Source: Paracyclopina nana
Lineage: Eukaryota > Arthropoda > Copepoda > Cyclopoida > Cyclopettidae
Reading direction: 5' to 3'
NCBI GenBank assembly: GCA_019096065.1
Contig: JAGUCH010000008.1
Span: forward strand, 1,059,001 to 1,123,000
Length of the DNA: 64,000 nucleotides
The position numbers and the translations under genes are program-made. The notes under the pieces were generated by a model that ran no database searches, was not told the DNA's origin, and saw only the letters and a program-made list of their open reading frames with translations. Shown here in pieces: positions 33,501-44,045 of this stretch; the stretch's first letter is position 1, and each line of letters starts with the position of its first letter.

Positions 33501-36500
33501 CAATTGGCCAAGTCAAGAATTTCGCGCATTCTTAGCATTTATGGAGTAGTATAACGCGATGTGCAAGTTTTTGCATTTGCGAATTCAAAATGAGGCAAAA
33601 GTTTGACTTTGCCTCACATTATGAGTCAAGTTGCCTCAAATAAACAGCTGTCATTGAATTTTTGACTCACAATTGACCAAGTCAAGAATTTCGCGCATTC
33701 ATAGCATTTATGGAGTAGTATAACGCGATGTGCAAGTTTTTGCATTTGCGAATTCAAAATGAGGCAAAAGTTTGACTTTGCCTCACATTATGAGTCAAGT
33801 TGCCTCAAATAAACAGCTGTCATTGAATTTTTGACTCACAATTGACCAAGTCAAGAATTTCGCGCATTCATAGCAGTTATGGAGCAGCATAATGCGATGC
33901 GCAAGTTTTCGCAATTGCAAATTCAAAATGAGTCAAAAGTTTGACTTTGCCTCACATTATGAGTCAAGTTGCCTCAAATTCACAGCTGTCATTGAATTTT
34001 TGACTCACAATTGACCAAGTCAAGAATTTTGCGCATTCTTAGCAGTTATGGAGTAGCATAATGCGATGCGCAAGTTTTCGCATTTGCAAATTCAAAATGA
34101 GTCAAGTTGCCTCAAATAAACAGCTGTCATTGAATTGTTGACTCACAATTGACCGAGTCAAGAATTTCGCGCATTCTTAGCATTTATGGAGTAGTAGAAC
34201 GCGATGTGCAAGTTTTTGCATTTGCGAATTCAAAATGAGCCAAAAGTTTGACTTTGCCTCACATTATGAGTCAAGTTGCCTCAAATAAACAGCTGTCATT
34301 GAATTGTTGACTCACAATTGACCAAGTCAAGAATTTTGCGCATTCTTAGCAGTTATGGAGTAGCATAATGCGATGCGCAAGTTTTCGCATTTGCAAATTC
34401 AAAATGAGTCAAAAGTTTGACTTTGCCTCACATTATGAGTCAAGTTGCCTCAAATAAACAGCTGTCATTGAATTGTTGACTCACAATTGACCGAGTCAAG
34501 AATTTCGCGCATTCTTAGCATTTATGGAGTAGTAGAACGCGATGTGCAAGTTTTTGCATTTGCGAATTCAAAATGAGGCAAAAGTTTGACTTTGCCTCAC
34601 ATTATGAGTCAAGTTGCCTCAAATTAACAGCTGTCATTGAATTTTTGACTCACAATTGACCAAGTCAAGAATTTTGCGCATTCTTAGCAGTTATGGAGTA
34701 GCATAATGCGATGCGCAAGTTTTCGCAATTGCAAATTCAAAATGAGTCAAAAGTTTGACTTTGCCTCACATTATGAGTCAAGTTGCCTCAAATAAACAGC
34801 TGTCATTGAATTGTTGACTCACAATTGGCCAAGTCAAGAATTTCGCGCATTCTTAGCATTTATGGAGTAGTATAACGCGATGTGCAAGTTTTTGCATTTG
34901 CGAATTCAAAATGAGGCAAAAGTTTGACTTTGCCTCACATTATGAGTCAAGTTGCCTCAAATAAACAGCTGTCATTGAATTTTTGACTCACAATTGACCA
35001 AGTCAAGAATTTCGCGCATTCATAGCATTTATGGAGTAGTATAACGCGATGTGCAAGTTTTTGCATTTGCGAATTCAAAATGAGGCAAAAGTTTGACTTT
35101 GCCTCACATTATGAGTCAAGTTGCCTCAAATAAACAGCTGTCATTGAATTTTTGACTCACAATTGACCAAGTCAAGAATTTCGCGCATTCATAGCAGTTA
35201 TGGAGCAGCATAATGCGATGCGCAAGTTTTCGCAATTGCAAATTCAAAATGAGTCAAAAGTTTGACTTTGCCTCACATTATGAGTCAAGTTGCCTCAAAT
35301 TAACAGCTGTCATTGAATTTTTGACTCACAATTGACCAAGTCAAGAATTTTGCGCATTCTTAGCAGTTATGGAGTAGCATAATGCGATGCGCAAGTTTTC
35401 GCATTTGCAAATTCAAAATGAGTCAAGTTGCCTCAAATAAACAGCTGTCATTGAATTGTTGACTCACAATTGACCGAGTCAAGAATTTCGCGCATTCTTA
35501 GCATTTATGGAGTAGTAGAACGCGATGTGCAAGTTTTTGCATTTGCGAATTCAAAATGAGCCAAAAGTTTGACTTTGCCTCACATTATGAGTCAAGTTGC
35601 CTCAAATAAACAGCTGTCATTGAATTGTTGACTCACAATTGACCAAGTCAAGAATTTCGCGCATTCTTAGCAGTTATGGAGCAGCATAATGCGATGCGCA
35701 AGTTTTCGCATTTGCAAATTCAAAATGAGTCAAAAGTTTGACTTTGCCTCACATTATGAGTCAAGTTGCCTGAAATAAACAGCTGTCATTGAATTGTTGA
35801 CTCACAATTGGCCAAGTCAAGAATTTCGCGCATTCTTAGCAGTTATGGAGTAGTATAACGCGATGCGCAAGTTTCAAATTGCAATTGCAATTCAAAATGA
35901 GTCAAAACTATGGCTTAGTCTTTCGCAAGTTTTGTATTGTCACGCTATTTAAATAGCTCATAGCATAAAATGTATTTAAATAGCCTCTGAACGTACTTAA
36001 ATAGCTGCTATTTAAATACGTTTTATGTTATGAGCTATTTTTAAAAATCGCGTGACTCTACAAAACTTGCGAAAGACTAAGCCTATGAGTCAAGTTGCCC
36101 AAGACCAGACTAGTCTCCCAGTGCAAAAACTAACTGAAACTAGCATATTTCTTGGCAACTTTTTTGAGCTGGGAGCGAAACTCACGTAACGTGAGTAATT
36201 ACTGGAGCAAAATTGCATTTTTTGACAAAGGCCAAAATTAAGCCTTTGCTTCACCTAGTTCTACCAGACTAGTCTCCCAGTGCAAAAACTAACTGAAACT
36301 AGCATATTTTTTGGCAACTTTTTTGAGCTGGGAGCGAAACTCGCGTAACGTGAGTAATTACTGGAGCAAAATTGCATTTTTTGACAAAGGCCAAAATTAA
36401 GCCTTTGCTTCACCTAGTTCTACCAGACTAGTCTCCCAGTGCAAAAACTAACTGAAACTAGCATATTTCTTGGCAACTTTTTTGAGCTGGGAGCGAAACT

Positions 36501-39500
36501 CACGTAACGTGAGTAATTACTGGAGCAAAATTGCATTTTTTGACAAAGGCCAAAATTAAGCCTTTGCTTCACCTAGTTCTACCAGACTAGTCTCCCAGTG
36601 CAAAAACTAACTGAAACTAGCATATTTTTTGGCAACTTTTTTGAGCTGGGAGCGAAACTCACGTAACGTGAGTAATTACTGGAGCAAAATTGCATTTTTT
36701 GACAAAGGCCAAAATTAAGCCTTTGCTTCACCTAGTTCTACCAGACTAGTCTCCCAGTGCAAAAACTAACTGAAACTAGCATATTTTTTGGCAACTTTTT
36801 TGAACTGGGAGCGAAACTTGAATAAAGGTCATTGACCCCCTGAGCACATGAGGTTAAGAAATTTGGCTAGAAAAAAGTTTTTTCCTGGCGGGCCGGCATT
36901 AAAGCGCTGAACAGAGGGCGCGCGAGAATTTAAACAGGTCATTGACCCCCTGAGCACATGAGGACAAGAAATTTGGCAAGAAAAAAGATTTTTCCTGGCC
37001 GGCCGGCATTAAAGCGCTGAAATGAGGGCGCGCGAGAATTTAAACAGGTCATTGACCCCCTGAGCACATGAGGACAAGAAATTTGGCAAGAAAAAAGTTT
37101 TTTCCTGGTGGGCCGGCATTAAAGTGCTAAATAGAGGGCGCGCGAGAATTTAAACAGGTCATTGACCACGCGCGAGAATTTTAACAGGTCATTGACCCCC
37201 TGAGCACATGAGGACAAGAAATTTGGCAAGAAAAAAGTTTTTTCCTGGTGGGCCGGCATTAAAGTGCTAAATAGAGGGCGTGCGAGAATTTAAACAGGTC
37301 ATTGACCCCCTGAGCACATGAGGACAAGAAATTTGGCAAGAAAAAAGTTTTTTCCTGGTGGGCCGGCATTAAAGCGCTAAATAGAGGGCGCGCGAGAATT
37401 TAATCAGGTCATTGACCCCCTGAGCACATGAGGACAAGAAATTTGGATAGAAAAAAGTTTTTTCCTGGCGGGCCGGCATTATAGCGCTAAATAGAGGGCA
37501 CGCGAGAATTTAAACAGGTCATTGACCCCGCGCGAGAATTTTAACAGGTCATTGACCCCCTGAGCACATGAGGACAAGAAATTTGGCTAGAAAAAAGATT
37601 TTTCCTGGCGGGCCGGCATTAAAGCGCTGAATAGAGGGCGCGCGAGAATTTAAACAGGTCATTGACCCCGCGCGAGAATTTTAGCAGATCATTGACCCCC
37701 TGAGCACATGAGGACAAGAAATTTGGGGTTGGGAGCATAGCTTTTTTGGGTGAGCTGATTTTGGTGATTGTGTGCATTCAATAAGCTGGGCAAGGCGCGC
37801 GATCTGAGCTTTTTGTTGCACTTGCCTAGCTTGGTAGCGGGCGAGCCAATTTCGGGGATTCTGTGCGCTGGATATCTGGCCACTGCCGGAATTTTGGTCG
37901 CGGCTGCCTGAATTTGGGCCGGGGCAGACTTTTGGTTGCTAATAACTCCTAAATGAGTCCACTTAGCCAAAATAGTCCTATTTTACGAGGTGCTCAATTT
38001 TGCTAGGGCTATCTTTTGTCTTTTATAAATATTTTCACAACTATTAGGAATTAAAAGTTGTAAAACAGAGGTGCCAGTTGGCGTTTTCCTTTCTGGATCA
38101 TTGCAGCCCCCTGACTATTTTATTAGAACAGCTGACCCAAATGTTTTCAAAATCTCTAGTAGCACTTGGCGCGCGCTCGCGTGCAGTGAGAATGCAAGAA
38201 GTAGCACTTCTCTTTCTATATAAGTCTCTGGTAAAACCCATTAATTTCTGCTTGGAAAACGAGGCTTGATTTTGAGCATAATTCTATCATGAGTAGTAGA
38301 GACTGATCCGTAAAAAAGCAAACAGAAAGTAAAATGTCTAGAGTCTGATTCATAATAGTTATTTATTTCGAGCTGGGGCACGTAAAGTAGGGTCATTAAA
38401 TAGCTGAGCGAGGATTTTAAAATGGGAAAACTCGAGTACAGCTTTACTAGCCCAAGCCTGCGAGGGCTGTAATTGTACGAGTGTTTTTCCATTTTAAAAT
38501 CCGAGGTCAGCTATTTAATGACCCAATTTTACGTGCCACAGCTCGGAATATACAATTTTATATTCTGTAATACGATTTTTGAGTGTTTTAATGAAGTTAC
38601 CGGGCTGCCCCGTGCCCTAGAAAATACTGCTCGGTTTTTAGTTGCTATGTGAATATCACTGGCTCTCATTAGCTAGCATCCAGTGTTATGGGAGCAATTA
38701 AATAGACTTTTAAAATCCATTTCTTCAGATGTGTGCCTATGGCACAATGGTTAGAGTGCTAGGCTCTTGATTCAGGAGTCTAGGGTTCAAACCCCACTCA
38801 CTCCTTAACTTATTTTTTTTCTTTATCTGGCTTAAATTATGGTTAAAATCCTATACATAGCATGCAATTTTCATCATGTTTCCATAGCTCAGTGGTTAGA
38901 GCTTTGGGAAGCAAATCCAACTGTCTGAGGTTCGAATCTTGGATGATCCTCTCTTTTTTCCAACTTCTTTGGAATTTGGATTACATCCATTAATTATGAG
39001 GGGCATTAAATTACTTTTATATGATGGAAAGCAATTTTCGCATGTATAATTCAGTTTACCAATTCGTCTCAGTTCATATTACTATACATATATAAAAGCT
39101 CTGACGTTTAACTTTATCAAGTGACACGCATTATAAAGTATTTTATAAGGTGTGTTGCTCCTCTGTTTGACCAGAGACCATGATATTGTCCAAGAAGGAA
39201 ATCCCATGTTAGAAAAAAGGAGAAAAAATGCCGAGTATGGGGATCGAACCCTGATCATCTAGATTAGGAGTCCAACGCTCTACTGACTGAGCTACCAATA
39301 CAGACAGAATAATCATTGTCAGAATTCCTTCTTATTCTTCTTCTCAGCTGAGCTAAGCTTAGTAGAACAGTAGAGCCTTTTCAGAGGTACCAGCCAAAAC
39401 TTAATCTAACACATCTTTTAGCCCCCAAAAATGCCAAATTCTAAATGCACAATTTTTTAATTGATTGATTAACACTTTCTGTTACTCTTGCACTACTTAG

Positions 39501-41362
39501 GGCCTCTAAACCCTATCCTTCTTGTAATGGATCAGATGCTAAGTCAAGATCAATTGTTCTGGTAACTTCATTAACATTTGAAAATTTCTTTCCATCATAT
39601 AAAATCGTATATATATGTAAACAAATTATAAAATAGGCTTACCAAACATCTGAGCTCATTTTGCAAAGTAAAAATCTCGTGGCATTACTTGGCTCTCGCA
39701 AGCTCGAGCCCGCAAAAATGCCACTCGATTTCTACTTTACAAAATTTGCTCAGCTATTTTATTAGCTTGTTTTATAAATTGTTTACATATATAAATAGAT
39801 AAAAATCCCTCAAATTTGATTCAAGGGCTGTTAAGTATTTAATATCCCCCAAATTGCTTAGAAAGAACTGTGATATAAAAGAGCTGAGTCGGATCGGTAA
39901 ACTGAATTATAACACGAGGAAATCGTATTACAGTATATAAAAAAGTAAACTTTGCAGAGTCTGATTCTGCAGAAGCTGAACAATCCAGTTTGATGCATAG
40001 CAAAAAATATCCTAAATCTTAGTCACTAATGAAAAAGTATTCAGAGTCTGATTCATAAAAACATAACTTTGCACTTTTTTACTTACACTATCAAAATGTA
40101 GCTTTTATAGTCTCTCAGTTGACACAAATGGCAACTTTTGTTGGCAATTCACCTGTCCATCAACTTTCAGTACAAGTTGCACTTCCAAAGAAGTTTTGGA
40201 CTGAATGTATTTGAATGTATTTTCCTTACACACCTGTATTTCAGTCCTTCTCTGCCCATTTAATTTAGGGCTAAATTTTTCATTAAAGATAATTGTTTTA
40301 CATGACAGTACATAATAGGAAATACACTTAAGTAATAGCCAAATGTATCTTACAGTTGGGTATGGTACACAAACGCCCTCTTCGATTACTGGTAAAGCCA
40401 TTGGGGGATTTTGTGCCATTGTGGGTGTCTTCATTTTGACCTTACCTGTGCCCATTGTGGTCAACAGTTTTGCCAGCTACTACAAAAACCGATTGTGGCG
40501 AAATGAGGTTGCTCACAAGCGGAGCGTGAGAGCAGCTGAGCAGGCTGAACTCGTCAAGGAAATCCTGGTTAACCAGTCCAGGCGGCCATCTTTGGCCAAA
40601 AGCAGTATTGAAGGAGGTACGAGCAAAAACGACATTTTTCGACTTACTAAAAATAAATCTGGTTGTAAGGCAATTTTTTCACATGGACTACATGTTCATT
40701 TTATGGAAATGAAAACAAAATTCATATGTTACAATCGAGTCTCATGAATTGTTGATTTGAATTGAATTATTCTTCAAGAAGACGATGAAATATGTAAAGA
40801 ACTTAAGCTTAACTCTTTGAATAATATTTTAAAAGAAAATACTTAGAATACTAGTAATTCAGATTTCGTATTTTAATAACATACATAAAGTATTTGCTGA
40901 TAAAAAAGATTATCAAACTAAAATGACTAATGAGACTTGATTGATAAATCTTGATTTTGTATTCAGTTCTATAAAATGAAATTTTTGGGCATATGAAGAA
41001 ACTAGCTCACAATGAGATTTAATCTTATATTACTGACTAAAGTCGTGAATTAGTATTTAATCGAAATACGTATTTCAGATGATTCGACATATCATGATGA
41101 ATCAGAGGACTCTGATGGTTCCAATAAGCCGCATCATCACAACCACCAAAGATCCAGACTTGGACCTCGTACAATGTCAAGCCTCTCTGTTCCACTCACC
41201 GGATCCGGAACTGATCCAATCAACACTCTCACCATTCCTGTCCCCAATCTTCTGCAGCCAAAAAATGGGAAATCCTCAACAACAAATAGCAAACATATTG
41301 ACCCAAATACTACAAGTAGATCGCTGAAAAACAAGGAATACTTGTCAGTTCCTCAGAAATAA
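27522..41362 (+). CDS. Voltage-gated potassium channel, Shab/Kv2-like
   Basis: Nine exons fit: 27522-27753, 28313-28416, 29481-29712, 30154-30407, about 30470-30847 (acceptor uncertain), 31082-31276, 31372-31522, 40356-40616 and 41079-41362, giving about 696 residues. After a 112-residue Ser-rich N-terminus comes a T1 tetramerisation domain (LNVGGKKH, EYFFDH, LEYWGIDELLLEPCC), closest to Kv2. S1-S3 follow. S4 has Arg/Lys at every third position (MRLVRVMRILRIFKLVRH). Then come the S4-S5 linker, S5, the pore with TLTTVGYGT, and S6 with PVPIVVNSFASYY (PVP gate). The Asp usually following GYG is Thr. The S1-S2 loop is long and acidic. The pore is split between exons 7 and 8 by an 8.8-kb intron full of repeats. 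The C-terminus is His/Ser-rich. Confidence 0.9.
30867..30898. repeat. GC-rich hairpin element, copy 2
   Basis: GTGGGGGGCGGGCG and a G/C-rich arm ending GTCCCCAC flank TTCG. It corresponds to the reverse complement of 27359-27391 and lies in a Kv channel intron. Confidence 0.6.
31738..32735 (+). repeat. Left array of 110-bp units
   Basis: The unit contains CCAGGAAAAAACTTTTTTCT, then TGTCCTCATGTGCTCAGGGG and GTCAATGACCTGTTTAAATT. Steps are 110 bp, or 140 bp where a 30-bp internal part is doubled. The reverse-complement form fills 36824-37715. Confidence 0.9.
32791..35905 (+). repeat. 169-bp satellite array
   Basis: About 18 head-to-tail copies at a 169-bp step, each with GAGTCAAGTTGCCTCAAAT, CAGCTGTCATTG and ATTTCGCGCATTC. 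Two variants alternate (TTTATGGAGTAGTATAACG and GTTATGGAGCAGCATAATG), and some copies lack about 33 bp. A larger block repeats at 1321 bp. Confidence 0.92.
35912..36083. mobile_element. 172-bp palindromic MITE-like insertion in the satellite
   Basis: The 25-bp ends GGCTTAGTCTTTCGCAAGTT and onward are perfect inverted repeats, with further imperfect pairing inside (TATTTAAATA blocks). It interrupts a satellite unit with TAT on both sides, suggesting a 3-bp TAT target duplication. Confidence 0.7.
36104..36823 (+). repeat. 159-bp tandem repeat
   Basis: ACCAGACTAGTCTCCCAGTG recurs at 36104, 36263, 36422, 36581 and 36740, an exact 159-bp step. Each unit contains the small palindrome CTCACGTAACGTGAG. 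Units are nearly identical. Confidence 0.92.
36824..37715 (-). repeat. Right array of 110-bp units (inverted arm)
   Basis: This is the reverse complement of the left array, with the same 110-bp steps and the same 30-bp partial doublings (for example near 37160 and 37530). Confidence 0.9.
38733..38804 (+). tRNA. tRNA-like sequence, probable relic
   Basis: A canonical A box TGGCACAATGG and B box GGTTCAAACCC are spaced as in a tRNA, but acceptor pairing is partial and the anticodon arm is ambiguous. It is followed by a T run like a Pol III terminator. Probably a tRNA-derived relic within the Kv intron. Confidence 0.4.
38879..38951 (+). tRNA. tRNA-like sequence, probable relic
   Basis: The A box TAGCTCAGTGG and B box GGTTCGAATCT are canonical. 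The anticodon loop would be AAGCAAA (GCA, Cys) but lacks the invariant U33. The T stem is poorly paired. A T run follows. Confidence 0.4.
39016..39801. repeat. 786-bp duplicated segment, copy 2
   Basis: This is the partner of 16245-17030 in the same orientation, inside Kv intron 7. It carries the same tRNA-like sequence on the minus strand (about 39229-39301) with slightly better T-arm bases (TTCGATC). Confidence 0.85.
39229..39301 (-). tRNA. tRNA-like sequence, CCT anticodon, in duplicated segment
   Basis: This is the counterpart of 16458-16530. The D and anticodon arms are the same. CCATAC near the 3' side could pair with most of the 5' GTATTGG strand, better than in the other copy, yet the geometry is still abnormal. 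Confidence 0.4.
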
Positions 41363-41511
41363 ATTATATACTAAAAAATAATAACTTATGCTTCCTTTAA
41401 TGGTTGATCAAAAAGAAATTTGAAGGAAAATCATTAATTCTTCCATGCATTTTTTTCCCTGTTTTCAGAGATGTGACGCCATGATTTTGAAGAATTTATT
41501 AAGCCCTAAGG

Positions 41512-41968
41512 CACAGTGGCTCAAAATGCCTTCTGGACGCGCACGGGAAAAAAACTCGCGAAATCGTAGGAGTCAATTTTCATAGGGCCGTAAGCTAAAA
41601 GCTAACATTCTGGGCTCCCAAGTCCGCAAATTTCCGCAGCCAATTTTGATGAATAATCATTAAATGGGGTCTGATTGACCTCTCAGTCATAAAAGAACAA
41701 TTCAATTCGATTCCAATCAAAAGTTATGGATGCCCAAAAAATGGCCAAAAATGGCTATTCTACCATTTTCTTGCTGAACACTTTTTCAAGCAAAGTTTGA
41801 TTTCGAGGTCAAATTTGAATATGTATCTGTCAATTCAAACCATTTTTGGCTCTTTTCATTGCCTAGAAGTCAACCCAATTAGAATTTGAAAATTGGTGGT
41901 TAAATGAGAATTCGGGCGATTTGGCGGATTTTCTCGTGCGCGTGGAAATGGCTTTTTGACCCACTGTG
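41512..41968. mobile_element. MITE with CACAGTGG termini and 5-bp target duplication (Transib-like)
   Basis: The 457-bp element starts CACAGTGG and ends CCACTGTG, with imperfect terminal inverted repeats of about 50 bp. It is flanked by TAAGG on both sides (41507-41511, 41969-41973). It is non-coding. CACAGTG ends with 5-bp duplications are characteristic of Transib/RAG-type transposons, in which the V(D)J heptamer is also CACAGTG. It lies between the Kv channel and the next gene. Confidence 0.7.
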
Positions 41969-42220
41969 TAAGGGTAAAAAAGTAATTTTCACGTTTTTTC
42001 TAAACATTAGGTAAAAGTTATGGATTTTATAATACATTAATGCAATGATTTTACATTTTCTTAAAAAAACTTACTGGAGCAACGAAAGTTGAAGAGGTTG
42101 CGTGACTTAAAAATAAATGTTCCGTTCCGACGCGCTATTATTCAAAACAAAACACGCAAGAAATGGAAACAACGTGAAATCTGCCAAAGCAAAGATTCTT
42201 CAAAAACTCTTTTTGACGAA

Positions 42221-43832
42221 ATGTCAAGGTAAAGTAGGGCCATTTTTTTACCTCAGCTTTCATAATAAAGCGAATTTTTTCAGCCTTGAGCAGCAAGCTG
42301 TGATATCTGTGAGTGATGCTCTTGTTCATGACTTCCTTGTCAAAAATGGGCATGAGCAAATTGCGGATGAACTGCTCACAATAAGAAGGTATGGCAAACT
42401 CCCAAATCTTCATGGCATTGATCTCAAGTCAGTGACAAGTCAATTCTGCGTCAAAAAAGCGTCAGAGAATCAAGTTTGGTGCAATGATACTAAGTGCGCC
42501 AACAATTTCGTGTTCAAGTACTTGCTCATCAATGGGCATGTTTGTACTGCTCGTGATTTCAAAGGCTGCACTCAATCTAGGCTTAAAGAAGACAACCACA
42601 AAGACTTGCATTTGCAAGATCTTGTCGAGCATTACGAGGCTTTCAACTTCAATGACCGCAACAAATGGATACCAATTCAAGAAGTGTTTGGAGACAAACT
42701 TGAGCTGATTGATGAGCTCAATGGTGGCCAATCTGAAGTTGGCAAAGCGCTGAGATATATTTTGGATAGTAACATTCCAGTTCGAAAGGAGCAAGCTGTA
42801 GCTGCAAAGCTTAATTTGAAATTGTCACTTGACGAAAATTTTAGATACCCAAAAAAGGCCAATCCAGGAATTGATACCAGAAGGTTTTCATTTATGAAGT
42901 ATGGAGAATCTTCAGATGAATATTTGATTGAACTTGCCAAACAGGAGCTTTCAGCTAATGCATCAATTATCCATGAAAAGAAGCTTTATGAAGAACTCTT
43001 CATAATGGCCAGGCACTATCAATGGGCATTAAATGTAGTTGGCTGTTATTTGTCAAGGTTCCTGAAAACTGCCAGATATCCTCAGAAAGTGTTCATGAAA
43101 GTAGCAAAGCCTCTCTTGTTCAAAACTGGCTCATTTTCACCTGAAGAAGTTGACTTAATGTTAAACCACAAATCATCAACTGGAGGCAAAATAGACTACA
43201 TTTTTCTTCGAGATAGGCTCAATCGAACAAGAGATGATATCAATAAGTATTTAACCAGACTTAAAAACAATGAGGACAGAACTCAAAAAGGACCCTATTC
43301 ACTTAAGGAAGACATATTAATTATGAAACATGCACTGAGAAATGAAACACCCCGCACCCTGCAAGAGTTCTGTGAGGTTGTCAAAGATGTTTCATTATCT
43401 AGCATTGCTGACACTCTGTTGCGGAATAAGTTTACACTAAGTCAGCGATGGAATGGCTACCTCAAGCCAATCGTCTTGTCATTGTTTCATGGCACTCTTT
43501 CAAATAACTTCCTCAAAGCCTTCTCAGACTATCTCATCAACACAAAAACTGAATCTCTTTCACAAGTTGATTGGATAAAGGTTGAAAAATTGTTTCCAAG
43601 TTGCACCAAACGCAACCTTACTCTACTGATCAGCAGCAACTATATTAAAAATATGAAGGAGAAAATGCCATTGTACAAACTTTTGAGAGAAAAGCGAAAT
43701 TTTCATCCAAGAGCACATATTTCCAAATTGGCAAGGAAAGAAGAAGTGGCAAGAATATTTGATGAGCTGCGTGGAGTGTTGCCCTTGAGCGATTTCACCA
43801 AAGAAGTCCTGGCTGGACACAACCTGAAGTAA
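42221..43832 (+). CDS. LisH-like, Myb-like domain protein, paralogue 1
   Basis: Two exons, 42221-42228 and 42284-43832, give 518 residues. The tiny first exon (ATGTCAAG) is supported by the same arrangement and intron position in the inverted paralogue at 49787-51445. The N-terminus VSDALVHDFLVKNGHEQIA resembles a LisH motif, and a second similar stretch follows (FKYLLINGHV). Near the C-terminus RWNGYLKPIV...W.K.EKLFPSCTKRNL resembles successive Myb/SANT-like helices, as in TTF1/Reb1-type factors. Both domain readings are tentative. The protein is rich in Lys. A DNA-binding or nuclear role is inference. Confidence 0.8.
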
Positions 43833-44045
43833 ATCTAACTTGGAAAAAATAAATATTTCAATATTGCCCCATTTTTGGCTGAAAAAAGCCAATTAAATTA
43901 AGCTTAGTTGTTTGGACAGACAAGTTTGGTAAGCTGAATAATGCTTGCTAGGCTTAATTACTCTCCATGACATATGAAGCATCTTTTGTTTAAATCCTGT
44001 TCAGTATTTCATAACTTTATCCATGTAGTTTTAGTTTCACCACTA
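43833..44045. other. Short convergent intergenic spacer
   Basis: This lies between the stop codons of two convergent genes. AATAAA at about 43848 likely ends the upstream gene. Nothing else is seen. Confidence 0.5.

Larger units (their letters stand above)
31630..37905. mobile_element. Foldback-like composite element in Kv channel intron 7
   Basis: The outer ends are inverted: about 31630-31730 (GCAGTGGCCAGATATCCAGC onward) recurs as its complement at about 37790-37890. Inside each end lies an array of a 110-bp unit, forward at 31738-32735 and reverse-complemented at 36824-37715. Between the arms are a 169-bp satellite (32791-35905), a palindromic insertion (35912-36083) and a 159-bp tandem repeat (36104-36823). 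Long inverted arms built of tandem repeats are the hallmark of foldback elements (FB, Galileo). No transposase ORF is present and I could not define exact ends or a target duplication. Confidence 0.7.

Noticed and set aside
35912-36083. Replication origin or telomere-like palindrome
   Set aside because: Perfect ends, TAT flanks and placement inside a satellite unit fit a MITE insertion better. No origin motif is definable in an animal genome by eye.
31738-37715. Possible CRISPR-like array
   Set aside because: Units are contiguous tandem repeats without unique spacers, in a eukaryotic intron; it is satellite and foldback DNA.
42117-42283. N-terminal extension of paralogue 1 from 42117
   Set aside because: Reading through 42229-42283 would translate a GT-AG intron conserved in position with the paralogue.
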